Shown here: positions 32,798 through 40,217 of the stretch, piece by piece
Position numbering within the stretch: the stretch's first letter is position 1
How the letters are laid out: the number at the start of each line of letters is the position of its first letter
NCBI RefSeq assembly: GCF_031177825.1
Contig: NZ_JAPSKE010000019.1
Span: 1 to 64,000 of the forward strand
Direction: 5' to 3'
Source of the DNA: Paenibacillus sp.
GTDB taxonomy: Bacteria > Bacillota > Bacilli > Paenibacillales > YIM-B00363
Length of the DNA stretch: 64,000 nucleotides
Notes under the pieces: generated by a model
Database searches by the model: none
Told to the model about the DNA's origin: nothing
The model's input: only the letters and a program-made list of their open reading frames with translations
Translations under genes and position numbers: made by a program

Positions 32798-33622
32798 ATG
32801 CTCCCTTGGCGTAGCGGGATGAGACGGAAGCGGAACCCGTTGCGTCTGGCGGCCTCGATCTTCGCCGCCGTCGTCGGATGTTTCCTGATCGCCGCGGGGC
32901 TGGAGCTGTTCTTGCGGCCGAACAACGTCGCCCCCGGGGGCATTGCGGGCGTTTCGGTACTGGCGTCTCACGTCACGGAAATGAAGATCAGTCTATGGCT
33001 GTTCTGCTTGAATCTCCCGTTCGTTTTATATCGGTGGAAATACGTCGCGCGCGGTCCGCTTGCGATCGCGCTGCCGCTCGTCGGCGTCGTGGCGTTCGCG
33101 TATGTACTGCACCCCGTGTCCGCCCTGGTCGAAGAACCGCTCCCGGGGGCGCTCGGGGGCGGCGTCTGCCTCGGTCTCGGCATCGGCATGATTTTGCGCC
33201 AGGGCGGACGGTTCGACGAAGCGGAGACGGCCGTCAAGCGGCTGCCGTCTCTGCGGAACGCCGATATGGTCGTATTCGTCTCCAACCTGTCGATCTTGGC
33301 GGCGGCGGGGCTGATCTTCGGGGCGGAGCAAGCGATCTATTCGGTCCTCGCGCACGCGCTGGCGTATTTGATGGTGGAGGTCGGATTTTCCGGCATGTCG
33401 CCGTATCGTCGCATTCTGGTGCGAAGCCGGAACCTCCCGTCGATGCAGCGGGCTACGAAATCCGCGTTTTATGTGCAGTGGATTCCGACGGACGAGGAGT
33501 ATTCGGCGATGTGCGTCGTGCATCGCTCGGACGCGGCGCGGGTTCGGCGTCTGCTGCGGGAGCTCGACAACGAGGTGCAGATGATCGGCAACCTCGAGCA
33601 TGCCAGAGAGACGATCGTATAA
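32798..33622 (+). CDS. YitT family membrane protein
   Basis: A 274-residue protein with about six helices and a C-terminal cytoplasmic DUF2179 domain. IAAGLELFLRPNNVAPGGIAG is the N-terminal family block (split for length: LELFLRPNNVAPGGIAG), LGIGMILRQGGRFDEAE resembles the central GGxD block and EYSAMCVVHRSDAARVRRLL the C-terminal domain. The usual Gly-Gly-Thr/Ala-Asp is altered to GRFDEAE. ATG after GAGGAGGG. Last gene of the antiporter operon. Family function is unknown. A second YitT gene lies at 36862. Confidence 0.82.
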   Translation: MLPWRSGMRRKRNPLRLAASIFAAVVGCFLIAAGLELFLRPNNVAPGGIAGVSVLASHVTEMKISLWLFCLNLPFVLYRWKYVARGPLAIALPLVGVVAFAYVLHPVSALVEEPLPGALGGGVCLGLGIGMILRQGGRFDEAETAVKRLPSLRNADMVVFVSNLSILAAAGLIFGAEQAIYSVLAHALAYLMVEVGFSGMSPYRRILVRSRNLPSMQRATKSAFYVQWIPTDEEYSAMCVVHRSDAARVRRLLRELDNEVQMIGNLEHARETIV

Positions 33623-33651
33623 GCGTTCGTCGTTCGGCGAGACGTTCAAGG

Positions 33652-33678
33652 CCCGCTCTTCGGAGCGGGTCTTTTTAT
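33652..33678 (+). terminator. Rho-independent terminator
   Basis: CCCGCTC and GAGCGGG pair around TTCG, followed by TCTTTTTAT. It ends the antiporter operon. Confidence 0.9.
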
Positions 33679-33706
33679 GCTCGTAAGGATACAGAATAAA
33701 ATTCAC

Positions 33707-33753
33707 TTGATTACTAAAAGTAACAGATATACAATTAGTCATGTGGTAATCAA
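33707..33753 (+). promoter_or_regulatory. SigA-type promoter with palindromic operators
   Basis: TTGATT at 33707-33712 and TACAAT at 33730-33735 are 17 bases apart. TTACT-AAA-AGTAA at 33711-33723 is a perfect palindrome between them. TTGATTAC at 33707-33714 is also repeated in inverse as GTAATCAA at 33746-33753. The nearby MarR regulator is the obvious candidate to bind here. Confidence 0.55.
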
Positions 33754-33795
33754 TGATTCTCGAATAGAGACATCGCAAAAGGAGGAACAGTAATA

Positions 33796-34338
33796 ATGGC
33801 AAACGTAAAAATCGGCATCATCCTCGGCAGTACGAGACAAGGGCGCGTCAGTCCTCAAGTCGGTCAATGGGTGAAGGGGATCGCGGATCAGCGGGGGGAC
33901 GCGGAGTATGAGATCGTCGATATCGCAGAGTACCGGCTGCCCTTCCTCGGAACGACCGACGGCAGCGAGCCGGGCATCAAGGCATGGTCCGAGAAGCTGG
34001 CGAGCTTGGACGGATTCGTCTTCATCGTATCGGAATACAATCACAGCATCTCGGGGGCGCTGAAGAACGCGCTCGATCTCGCGCGCCAGGAGTGGAACGA
34101 CAAAGCCGCGGGCATCGTGAGCTACGGATCGACCGGCGGCGCGCGCGCCGCCGAGCATCTGCGGGGCATTCTCGGCGAGTTGAAGGTGGCCGACGTTCGG
34201 ACGCATCCGACGTTGAATTTGTTCACGGACTTCGAGAATTACAGCGTGTTTAAGCCGGCCGCGCTGCACAACGACAACGTCAACGCGATGTTGAGCGAAG
34301 TCGTCGCTTGGAGCGGCGCGTTGAAGACGCTTCGCTAA
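33796..34338 (+). CDS. NADPH-dependent FMN reductase (azobenzene/quinone reductase type)
   Basis: A 180-residue flavodoxin-like reductase. KIGIILGSTRQGRVSPQVGQW is the FMN phosphate loop (shown split: GIILGSTRQGRVSPQ), FIVSEYNHSISGALKNALD is the conserved SPEYN-like block, here VSEYN, and SYGSTGGARAAEHLRGIL follows. It reduces quinones, azo dyes or chromate with NADPH. ATG after a very strong AAAGGAGGA. Single-gene transcript with a SigA promoter and palindromic operators, suggesting induction by electrophiles. Confidence 0.88.
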   Translation: MANVKIGIILGSTRQGRVSPQVGQWVKGIADQRGDAEYEIVDIAEYRLPFLGTTDGSEPGIKAWSEKLASLDGFVFIVSEYNHSISGALKNALDLARQEWNDKAAGIVSYGSTGGARAAEHLRGILGELKVADVRTHPTLNLFTDFENYSVFKPAALHNDNVNAMLSEVVAWSGALKTLR

Positions 34339-34352
34339 TTTTCTAGAACCAT

Positions 34353-34407
34353 AATAGGAAAGCCCCGGTTTCGCGTCGCAAAGCGCGAAGTCCGGGGCTT
34401 TCCTATT
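34353..34407. terminator. Bidirectional terminator
   Basis: AATAGGAAAGCCCCGG and CCGGGGCTTTCCTATT form a perfect 16-bp stem with an inner TTTCGCG/CGCGAAG hairpin. It serves the FMN reductase and the converging marR gene. Confidence 0.92.
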
Positions 34408-34409
34408 CG

Positions 34410-34865
34410 TTATTGATCGGTATTTCCGCGCCTGAGGTAAGCGTACGATCGGTTCAGCAGTCGGACCAACTGCTCGCTCTGCTCCTTGCCCAAGTGGTCG
34501 ACCAATCCGCCGAAGGTGGCCCTTATATCCTTCATCGCTTTCTCGGCGAGCCCAACCCCTGTATCCGTTAACGTAATTTCCGAGCTTCTTCGATCTTGCG
34601 GGTGCGCGGAACGCTGGATATATCCGCTCTTGATCAAGCCGTTGACGATCTGCGTCACGGTCGGCGAGGTCACCTGAAGCATCTTGCTCAGCTCGGACAC
34701 CGTCGTCTTCGGCTCGCCTTGATCGGTCCGTTCTTTAATGAGCAGGAGGACCCGAAGCTCGCTCGCTTTCACGCCCCAACGGGTCGTCTTCCGCCAGTCC
34801 GCCTTGGATATGTTGGAGAATGCGTTGATTAATGAAGTAATTTCGTCATGAGAAGCTGAATACAC
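34410..34865 (-). CDS. MarR family transcriptional regulator
   Basis: A 151-residue MarR protein. VKASELRVLLLIKE, TVSELSKMLQVTSPTVTQIV (recognition helix) and SAHPQDRRSSEITLTDTG (wing with conserved DxRxxxxxLT pattern) are typical. GTG start after GGTGAG. It is divergent from the DHA2-type MFS gene, and a palindrome TAGGT-N5-ACCTA sits on that gene's predicted transcription start. Repression of the exporter, and perhaps of the FMN reductase, is likely. No Cys is present, so an electrophile-sensing thiol mechanism is not supported. Confidence 0.88.
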   Translation of the reverse strand: MYSASHDEITSLINAFSNISKADWRKTTRWGVKASELRVLLLIKERTDQGEPKTTVSELSKMLQVTSPTVTQIVNGLIKSGYIQRSAHPQDRRSSEITLTDTGVGLAEKAMKDIRATFGGLVDHLGKEQSEQLVRLLNRSYAYLRRGNTDQ

Positions 34866-34973
34866 TGTTTCGTCTCACCGCCGATACATGTTCCGCAGGA
34901 TGAGACTAATGATAATGAAAGCGGATGAAAAGGTCAATGACCGACGCCGCGGCGCCGAAAGGGGAAATAGTTG

Positions 34974-35023
34974 TTGCTATCTCCGAACCGAACCTCTATG
35001 ATAATACATAGGTTGCCTACCTA
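34974..35023 (+). promoter_or_regulatory. MFS promoter with MarR-type operator
   Basis: TTGCTA at 34974-34979 and TATGAT at 34997-35002 are 17 bases apart. TAGGT (35009-35013), TGCCT, ACCTA (35019-35023) is a palindrome on the predicted transcription start, where a bound repressor would block initiation. Confidence 0.6.
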
Positions 35024-35059
35024 AGTAATTTGGACATAGAGAGGAAAAGAGGTATCGGA

Positions 35060-36682
35060 ATGGAGCACCTGACGCAAAAACAAAAAGTGACGATTATGAT
35101 CGCGTTGATGGCTTCGATGTTTTTCGCCGCCATTAACCAGACGCTCGTCAGCACCGCTATGCCTAGAATCATCGCCATGCTCGGAGGCATGGAATATTAT
35201 TCTTGGGTCATTATGATTTACATGCTCGTCTCTACGGTCGCGACGATTCTGGTCGGGAAGCTCTCGGACCTCTACGGACGGAAGCCGTTCCTGCTGTTCG
35301 GAATCGTGGTGTTCATGATCGGGGCGTTCTTGACGGGCTTATCGACGAATATTTTCCAGATGATCGCGTTCCGCGGCGTCCAAGGCTTAGGCGGCGGGGT
35401 GCTGATGGCCGTCACGACGATGGCCGTAGGCGACTTGTTCGCGCCTCGCGAGCGGGCGAAGTGGACCGGATTGATGATGGGCATCTTCGGACTGTCCAGC
35501 GTCATCGGACCGACCTTGGGCGGCGTCATGATCGACCATATGGATTGGCATTGGCTGTTCTGGGTATTCCTGCCGCTCGGCTTCGTCGCTTTCGCGATGA
35601 TCTGGCGCATGTTCCCGAAGAAGACGGATGTGAAGAGCGTATCGATCGATTACGCGGGGTCGCTCGTGCTTTCGTTAAGTATCGTTGCGCTGCTGCTCGG
35701 CTTCTCCTGGGCGGGGACGAAATACGATTGGGATTCGTTCGAGATTCTCGGCTTGTTCGCCGCGGCGATCGTCTTCGCCGTCATTCTCGTCTTCATCGAG
35801 CGGAAAGCGGAAAATCCCGTCATGCCGTTATCTTTATTTAAGAACGGCATCGTGAACGTCTCCAACGGAATCGGCTTCCTGATGAACGCGGGCATGATGG
35901 GCGCGATGGTGTATATTCCCTTCTTCGTGCAGGGCGTCGAAGGGTTCACGCCGACGCAATCCGGCTTCGTCAACATGCCGATGACGATCATGATGATCGT
36001 CATGAGCGCGCTCGTCGGCCGTTGGATGTCGAAGACGGGCAAGTATAAGCTGTACGCCGTCGGCGGCGTGTGCTTGATGATCGCCGGCATGGGGCTCATG
36101 ATGTTTATGGACAATATCGCGATGGCCGTGCTCAGCATGTGCGTCTTCGGCCTCGGTCTCGGCTTATGTATGCCGGTGTTCACGCTCGTCGTGCAGAACG
36201 CGGTCCCGATGGCGCAGCTCGGCGTCGCGACGGCGTCCGCCACCTTGTTCCGGAATTTGGGCGGCACGATCGGCATCGCGGTGTTGGGCTCCGTCATGAA
36301 CACCGCCCTCGCGCGAAACTTGAAGGGGGCGATGGCGTCGCAGGACGGAGTGGACTTGACGAAGCTCGATCCGCAGACGGCCGAGAGCGTAACGCCGTTC
36401 CTCAATCCGCAAATCTTGCTCGATCAGCCGAAGCTGCAATCGATTATGGCCTCCCTGCCGGCGGAGATGCAGCCGTTGTTCGAGCGGTTGACCGCGATGC
36501 TGCGCGCCGTCTTGGCCGACACGTTGTCCACCGTGTTCATGTCCGGCGGGGCCTTGTTGGTCGTGGCGCTTGTGCTCGTCGTCTTCTTGAAAGAAATCCC
36601 GCTGCGTTCGGCGCAGAAGGGTCCTGAAGCCGCCGAAGCGCCGGCGGCGCAAGAAGGAAGGAAGCTTGCGGCGCAGGAGTAA
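35060..36682 (+). CDS. MFS drug:H+ antiporter, DHA2-like (14 helices)
   Basis: A 540-residue multidrug MFS protein. VTIMIALMASMFFAAINQTL is the first helix, IVSTAMPRIIAML-like sequence STAMPRIIAMLGG follows (motif D1), GKLSDLYGRKPFLLFG is motif A and RGVQGLGGGVLMAVTTMAVG motif B; SVIGPTLGGVMIDHMDWHW is motif C. Length fits the 14-helix DHA2 family. I choose the ATG at 35060 after AGAGG rather than the in-frame upstream start. Adjacent MarR and operator argue for induced efflux. The C-terminal tail is Ala/Glu-rich. Confidence 0.9.
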   Translation: MEHLTQKQKVTIMIALMASMFFAAINQTLVSTAMPRIIAMLGGMEYYSWVIMIYMLVSTVATILVGKLSDLYGRKPFLLFGIVVFMIGAFLTGLSTNIFQMIAFRGVQGLGGGVLMAVTTMAVGDLFAPRERAKWTGLMMGIFGLSSVIGPTLGGVMIDHMDWHWLFWVFLPLGFVAFAMIWRMFPKKTDVKSVSIDYAGSLVLSLSIVALLLGFSWAGTKYDWDSFEILGLFAAAIVFAVILVFIERKAENPVMPLSLFKNGIVNVSNGIGFLMNAGMMGAMVYIPFFVQGVEGFTPTQSGFVNMPMTIMMIVMSALVGRWMSKTGKYKLYAVGGVCLMIAGMGLMMFMDNIAMAVLSMCVFGLGLGLCMPVFTLVVQNAVPMAQLGVATASATLFRNLGGTIGIAVLGSVMNTALARNLKGAMASQDGVDLTKLDPQTAESVTPFLNPQILLDQPKLQSIMASLPAEMQPLFERLTAMLRAVLADTLSTVFMSGGALLVVALVLVVFLKEIPLRSAQKGPEAAEAPAAQEGRKLAAQE

Positions 36683-36712
36683 AGCGGAGGTCGAATACGA
36701 TAAGTTTCATCA

Positions 36713-36746
36713 CGACGGCAGCCGGTCACGCGATCGGCTGCCGTCG
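36713..36746 (+). terminator. Hairpin after the MFS gene (weak terminator)
   Basis: CGACGGCAGCCG and CGGCTGCCGTCG form a perfect 12-bp stem. No T run follows on the plus strand, so termination is doubtful. Confidence 0.45.
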
Positions 36747-36861
36747 CCCGTCGAAATCGCAGGCTGTTTCGCGTAAATGGAAATGGGAAGGATGAAGAGT
36801 AAGTTCCTTGATTAAGCATGGGTCGGACAAGGACTACGAGATACGAAATGAGGAGCAATAT

Positions 36862-37731
36862 ATGCAAACAAGACAAAAACCATCTGGTGTTTTCAAAAAG
36901 GCGTTGCGAGGACTTGCTGTGATCGTCGGTGCATTGATTACCGCATACGGACTTGAAGCCGTATTAATTCCGAACAACGTATCCGACGGCGGCATTACCG
37001 GTCTAAGCATCGTCGGGTCGCAGCTGATCGGACTGCCGCTTGGGCTTTTAATCGCGGTATTTAATATTCCGTTTATTTTTTTAGGATATAAGCAAATCGG
37101 AAAAAGCTTTGCGGTGTATTCCGTGCTCGGAATCGCCTCGCTGGCCGTCGGCACGGCTGTCATGCATCACATTTCGCCCATCGTCGAAGGGGACACGTTG
37201 CTAGTAACCGTTGTCGGCGGTATCATTATCGGCTTCGGCATGGGTCTGGCCTTACGGAACGGCGGGGCATTGGATGGCATTGATATGTTAGCCGTGCTGC
37301 TATCCAGAAAATTGCCTTTCGGTACCAGCGACCTGATCTTATTCCTGAATATGTTCGTGTTCGTCGTCGTCTCGACCGTCTTTGGTCTTCAAGGGGCTAT
37401 ATTGTCGGGGATCGCTTATTTCATTGCCTCCAAAGTGATTCATATCGTCGAGGAGGGGTTAAGCGGGGCGAAGACGTTCAAAATTATTACCAGACATCCC
37501 GAAATCATGGTAGAGACCATTCGCGACCGCTTAGGGCGCAGCGCTACATATAGTCTCGTGGAAGGCGGATATTCGAACGAGCAGTTCAAAGAAATTACTT
37601 GCGTGATTAACCGGTTGGAGGAAAGTAAGATGAAGGAAATTATTCAAGAGGTCGACCCGAATTCCTTTATCGCGGTATACGACGTCGCCGAAGTGAAAGG
37701 CGGAAACTTCAAGAAGCACGATATTCACTAG
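36862..37731 (+). CDS. YitT family membrane protein (second copy, more AT-rich)
   Basis: A 289-residue YitT protein with six helices: LITAYGLEAVLIPNNVSDGG, GITGLSIVGSQL, GMGLALRNGGALDGIDMLAV (intact GGxxDG block, unlike the copy at 32798) and the C-terminal DUF2179 domain GYSNEQFKEITCVINRLEES. ATG six bases after GAGGAG. Codon use is visibly less GC-rich than neighbours (many AAA, ATT, TTA), which suggests separate ancestry. It ends a few bases before a broken solute-binding-protein fragment. Function of the family is unknown. Confidence 0.85.
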   Translation: MQTRQKPSGVFKKALRGLAVIVGALITAYGLEAVLIPNNVSDGGITGLSIVGSQLIGLPLGLLIAVFNIPFIFLGYKQIGKSFAVYSVLGIASLAVGTAVMHHISPIVEGDTLLVTVVGGIIIGFGMGLALRNGGALDGIDMLAVLLSRKLPFGTSDLILFLNMFVFVVVSTVFGLQGAILSGIAYFIASKVIHIVEEGLSGAKTFKIITRHPEIMVETIRDRLGRSATYSLVEGGYSNEQFKEITCVINRLEESKMKEIIQEVDPNSFIAVYDVAEVKGGNFKKHDIH

Positions 37732-37738
37732 AAAAAAA

Positions 37739-38095
37739 CGGATTCGACAAGGGGAACCTCCGCAGCCGGCGCCGGCGGAAGAACCCGCCGAGCAAGAAGC
37801 GATCGAGGAAGAGCCGGCCGAGGAGCCCGCGGAGGACGCGGCGGCCGGGACGTCCGACGAATTCACGATGGACTTCGACCTGGGCGGCCGGGAAGTCAAA
37901 GTCACGGCTTGGAGGGACATCAAGTTCGAGGGCGATCATCCCGACGTCGTCGCGATTCGCGAGAACATCGCCGAGCTTCAGGAGAAACATAACTTTACGG
38001 TCAGCTTCGTGACGACGCCGTACGACAAGATGGTCGAGCAATTCACGAGCTCGGTCAGCAAGCTCGGTTTGAATGCAAAGGAGGAATCGAAGTGA
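37739..38095 (+). pseudogene. Remnant of an ABC extracellular solute-binding protein (internal N-terminal fragment)
   Basis: The frame begins just after the YitT stop with no start signal. It has a Pro/Glu/Ala-rich linker (about residues 8-50, PAEEPAEQEAIEEEPAEEP), then MDFDLGGREVKVTAWRDI and HPDVVAIRENIAELQEKHNF, which resemble the start of the mature domain of extracellular solute-binding lipoproteins. It lacks the signal peptide and most of the binding domain and ends in unrelated codons (SKLGLNAKEESK) fused to the ribosome site of the VOC gene. An ATG at 37868 could give a 75-residue product, but there is no ribosome site. Both ends appear recombined. Confidence 0.6.
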
Positions 38096-38511
38096 AGCCG
38101 CGAATTACGGTCATTACGCTCGGCGTCGACGATCTGGAGAGATCCTTGCGTTTTTATAGAGACGGGTTGGGGCTGCCTACGGAGGGGATCGTAGGGACGG
38201 AATTCGAGCACGGCGCCGTCGCCTTTTTCGACTTGCAGTCCGGCGTACGGCTCGCGATCTGGCAGCGCCGGGACATCGCCCACGACACGAAGCTGCCCCG
38301 GTCCGCGCCGAGCCCGACGGAATTCACGCTCGGCCATAACGTGAGCAGCCGAGAAGAAGTGGATGCCGTCATGGAGCAGGCGAGGCGCGCGGGCGCCGCG
38401 ATTCCCGTTCCCGCCCATGACACGTTCTGGGGCGGCTATGCGGGGTATTTCCAAGATCCGGACGAGCACGTATGGGAAGTCGTCTGGAACCCGCAGTGGG
38501 AGTTCGAATAA
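38092..38511 (+). CDS. VOC family protein (glyoxalase/bleomycin-resistance-like)
   Basis: A 139-residue single VOC protein: ITLGVDDLERSLRFYRDGLG is the first beta-alpha-beta-beta module and GYAGYFQDPDEHVWEVVWNP the second. GTG start seven bases after AAAGGAGG. The metal ligands are only partly visible (the final Glu in HVWEVVW). It is flanked by two gene fragments. Substrate unknown; such proteins may be lyases, thiol-transferases or antibiotic-binding proteins. Confidence 0.85.
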   Translation: MKPRITVITLGVDDLERSLRFYRDGLGLPTEGIVGTEFEHGAVAFFDLQSGVRLAIWQRRDIAHDTKLPRSAPSPTEFTLGHNVSSREEVDAVMEQARRAGAAIPVPAHDTFWGGYAGYFQDPDEHVWEVVWNPQWEFE

Positions 38512-38528
38512 TCGCTCGCTTTGCGGCG

Positions 38529-38609
38529 GGCGCGAAGCAAATCGCCGACGCGTCGAACGAAGAGACGGCCATCATGCAGGAAATTTCGTCGTCGGTTAAA
38601 TGGGGGTAA
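38529..38609 (+). pseudogene. Remnant of a methyl-accepting chemotaxis protein
   Basis: An in-frame stretch GAKQIADASNEETAIMQEIS ending in a stop resembles the methylation-helix region of chemoreceptors (pattern A-x-QI-x-x-x-SxEE/NEx-x-x-x-M-x-EI). No start, no receptor and no signalling hairpin remain; about 27 codons survive. It lies directly after the VOC gene. The match is short and was judged by eye. Confidence 0.4.
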
Positions 38610-38655
38610 CGCTTTCGAGGGAGGCGTTCGCTTTTGGCTATCCTCGATTCATATA

Positions 38656-38664
38656 TGGTACAAT
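38656..38664 (+). promoter_or_regulatory. Extended -10 promoter of the holin-like toxin
   Basis: TGG-TACAAT (TGN plus a near-consensus -10) lies 65 bases before the toxin ATG. No good -35 is present, as allowed for extended -10 promoters. Confidence 0.5.
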
Positions 38665-38729
38665 ATGGGTGCAATAGGAAATCGGCTCTCAAGGGCGGTC
38701 GGCTCATCTCCGGACAAGGAGGTGATGCC

Positions 38730-38813
38730 ATGACAGTGTACGAGGCGTTAAGTCTGATGATCGCATTCGGGTCGTTAGTCGTCGCGATGCTGTCCTTCGA
38801 TAAAAAGAAGTAG
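38730..38813 (+). CDS. Holin-like type I toxin peptide (27 residues)
   Basis: Too short for a usual ORF screen. MTVYEALSLMIAFGSLVVAM then LSFDKKK. One hydrophobic helix (about residues 6-22) ends in a basic tail. It has a near-perfect ribosome site, AAGGAGGTGA seven bases before ATG. The MTVYEAL-LMIAF-LVVA-LSF pattern is that of the putative holin-like toxin family of Bacillota. The stop codon lies inside a bidirectional terminator hairpin, and a promoter on the opposite strand could make an antisense RNA over the 3' end, as in txpA/RatA. Membrane depolarisation is the expected activity when unpaired. Confidence 0.8.
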   Translation: MTVYEALSLMIAFGSLVVAMLSFDKKK

Positions 38814-38943
38814 ACCTCCCTTGAGCTTGGTCGGCCGGGAGGTCTACTTCTGCGCTTCGCCAATCTGAGTCGATCGCCTTGAAGGGCAACCTGTTGCATG
38901 GCCGCAGATGTTCGCTGCATCTGCGGCCATTACAGTTATTATA
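38800..38943 (-). ncRNA. Predicted antisense RNA antitoxin (RatA-like)
   Basis: The minus strand has two candidate promoters: -10 TATAAT (38943-38938) with start near 38931, and TTGCCT (38977-38972), 16 bases, TATCAT (38955-38950) with start near 38943. The RNA would open with a 13-bp hairpin (ATGGCCGCAGATG/CATCTGCGGCCAT, 38898-38930) and end at the 15-bp terminator with five U, about 130-145 bases. It would overlap the 3' end of the toxin message. Not shown to be transcribed; the arrangement is the evidence. Confidence 0.55.
38802..38851. terminator. Bidirectional terminator shared by toxin and antisense RNA
   Basis: AGAAGTAGACCTCCC (38806-38820) and GGGAGGTCTACTTCT (38837-38851) form a perfect 15-bp stem with a 16-base loop. 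The minus strand continues into TTTTT (complement of 38802-38806); the plus strand has only a weak tail. The stem includes the toxin stop codon. Confidence 0.8.
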
Positions 38944-38986
38944 TGGATTATGATACCACATTCATGCAAGAAGGCAAGGTACGGGA

Positions 38987-39169
38987 TCAGACAATGCGAT
39001 CGGATTCGTCGACCTTCGGGGGCTCCGGCAGGTCTTCTTTGCGGCGCGGAAAGCGCGGGAAAGCGGGGGCTCCGGCGGGCTCGATCAGGCGGAGCATCGC
39101 GCCGCCGGCTTGCTTAGCTTGCTTGGGCAAGGCCGATGCAACCGAATACGCCGTCTTCGGATATGACAT
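38987..39169 (-). CDS. Possible small protein, weakly supported
   Basis: The frame from an ATG at 39169 reads MSYPKTAYSVASALPKQAKQ and ends FPRRKEDLPEPPKVDESDRIV, about 60 residues, with a longer version starting at 39238. No ribosome site precedes either start. The composition looks protein-like (Pro/Lys rich, no runs of Arg), which is why it is listed, but it could be non-coding. The remainder of 38932-39303 shows no other gene. Confidence 0.3.
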   Translation of the reverse strand: MSYPKTAYSVASALPKQAKQAGGAMLRLIEPAGAPAFPRFPRRKEDLPEPPKVDESDRIV

Positions 39170-39303
39170 ATACGATTTATTGCCGATATAGGCCGAATCC
39201 GTGCGGTTCCGCGCGGGAGTATGTTCCGTTTTGCGCATGTGGCCGGACGGATGCCCGTCGCCGTGGAATGATTGAATCCGCCGGGGGAGTTTTCATTTCG
39301 CTC

Positions 39304-39750
39304 CTACTCCGAACGCGATTCCAGAATCGCTGTAATCTTCTTCAGGTCCTTCTCGTTCGCTCTTCGCATCAGAGTCGACATCATCGGGGCGAACAGCTTG
39401 GAGAAGCCGGAGGGGACGCCTCGGTTGCGCAAAGTCATGAGTGTCGCGTTCCCGTCGACGGATTCCCAAGTGTAGGTCGTCTCCATGGGGAACGGGCCTT
39501 CGGCCGTCTTCATGACCAATCTCTCTCCGGGGACGTATTCCGTAATTTCATAAATATAGGCGAGCGGCTTGCCTAAGAACTTCGCCTCGAATGCGATCCG
39601 AGACCCGATGCCGAGCGACTTCGGCGTCTTCCAAACCGCGGAGTCGATGTTCGCGTACCACGCCGGCGCGTTGTCCGGGTCCGCCGCGTAAGCCGAGACG
39701 GCCTCGCGCGGACGGCGGATGACGATGCTTGTCGACACGTCAACGTTCAT
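39304..39750 (-). CDS. SRPBCC family protein (polyketide cyclase/START-like)
   Basis: A 148-residue protein with the SRPBCC helix-grip layout: VDVSTSIVIRRPREAVSAYA at the start, WYANIDSAVWKTPKSLGIGS, YEITEYVPGERLVMKTAEGP and the long C-terminal helix LMRRANEKDLKKITAIL. These proteins bind hydrophobic ligands; function is usually unknown. ATG start just after the stop of the TfoX-like gene, with which it forms an operon. Confidence 0.85.
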   Translation of the reverse strand: MNVDVSTSIVIRRPREAVSAYAADPDNAPAWYANIDSAVWKTPKSLGIGSRIAFEAKFLGKPLAYIYEITEYVPGERLVMKTAEGPFPMETTYTWESVDGNATLMTLRNRGVPSGFSKLFAPMMSTLMRRANEKDLKKITAILESRSE

Positions 39751-39751
39751 C

Positions 39752-40114
39752 TTAGTTCCCCTTCCTCTTCCCCGGGAGCTTCTCGGGCAGCGTCTCCGCC
39801 CAAACGAGCGATTCCGCGATCAGCGCCTCGACCTTCTCCGGTTGTTCCCGCCAAGACGCCGGAAGCGAGACGTACTCCTTCATCGCTCGGCCGCCCATCG
39901 GGGCGAACGGCGTCGCTCCGGCCTCGAGCGCCTGCTGCCGCCGCGGCTCGGGAAGGCGGACGAACACATTGTCCCCATATAAGCCTATAAACATGTTTCC
40001 CTTAAGAAAGCCCCCTAACGCACCGAACATCGGCTTGATCGTCACGCGCGGATCGACGGGCGCAACCGACGCGAAGAAGGCTTTGGATTCCTCGGTAAGC
40101 TTTGATTTCGTCAT
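39752..40114 (-). CDS. TfoX/Sxy N-terminal domain protein
   Basis: A 120-residue protein equal to the TfoX N-terminal domain alone: VTIKPMFGALGGFLKGNMFI (central KxMFG motif), FVRLPEPRRQQALEAG and MKEYVSLPASW. In Gammaproteobacteria TfoX activates competence; the Gram-positive single-domain forms are of unknown role. It is directly upstream of the SRPBCC gene. Confidence 0.85.
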   Translation of the reverse strand: MTKSKLTEESKAFFASVAPVDPRVTIKPMFGALGGFLKGNMFIGLYGDNVFVRLPEPRRQQALEAGATPFAPMGGRAMKEYVSLPASWREQPEKVEALIAESLVWAETLPEKLPGKRKGN

Positions 40115-40217
40115 GGGAACGACTCCTTTCCTCTACGATGGTCCGTGCGCGCGATGGAGCGAAGAAAACGAACCCTTCGCCGCGCGGAGCGATCCGCTCG
40201 CGGGAAGGGTTCTTTGG

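Noticed and set aside
38890..38935. Separate terminator at the 13-bp hairpin
   Set aside because: No T run follows it on the plus strand, and it fits better as the 5' stem-loop of the predicted antisense RNA.
39138..39300. Second gene frame in 39138-39300
   Set aside because: Short frames on both strands lack ribosome sites, signal peptides or recognisable motifs; the region is treated as non-coding apart from the weak 60-codon frame.
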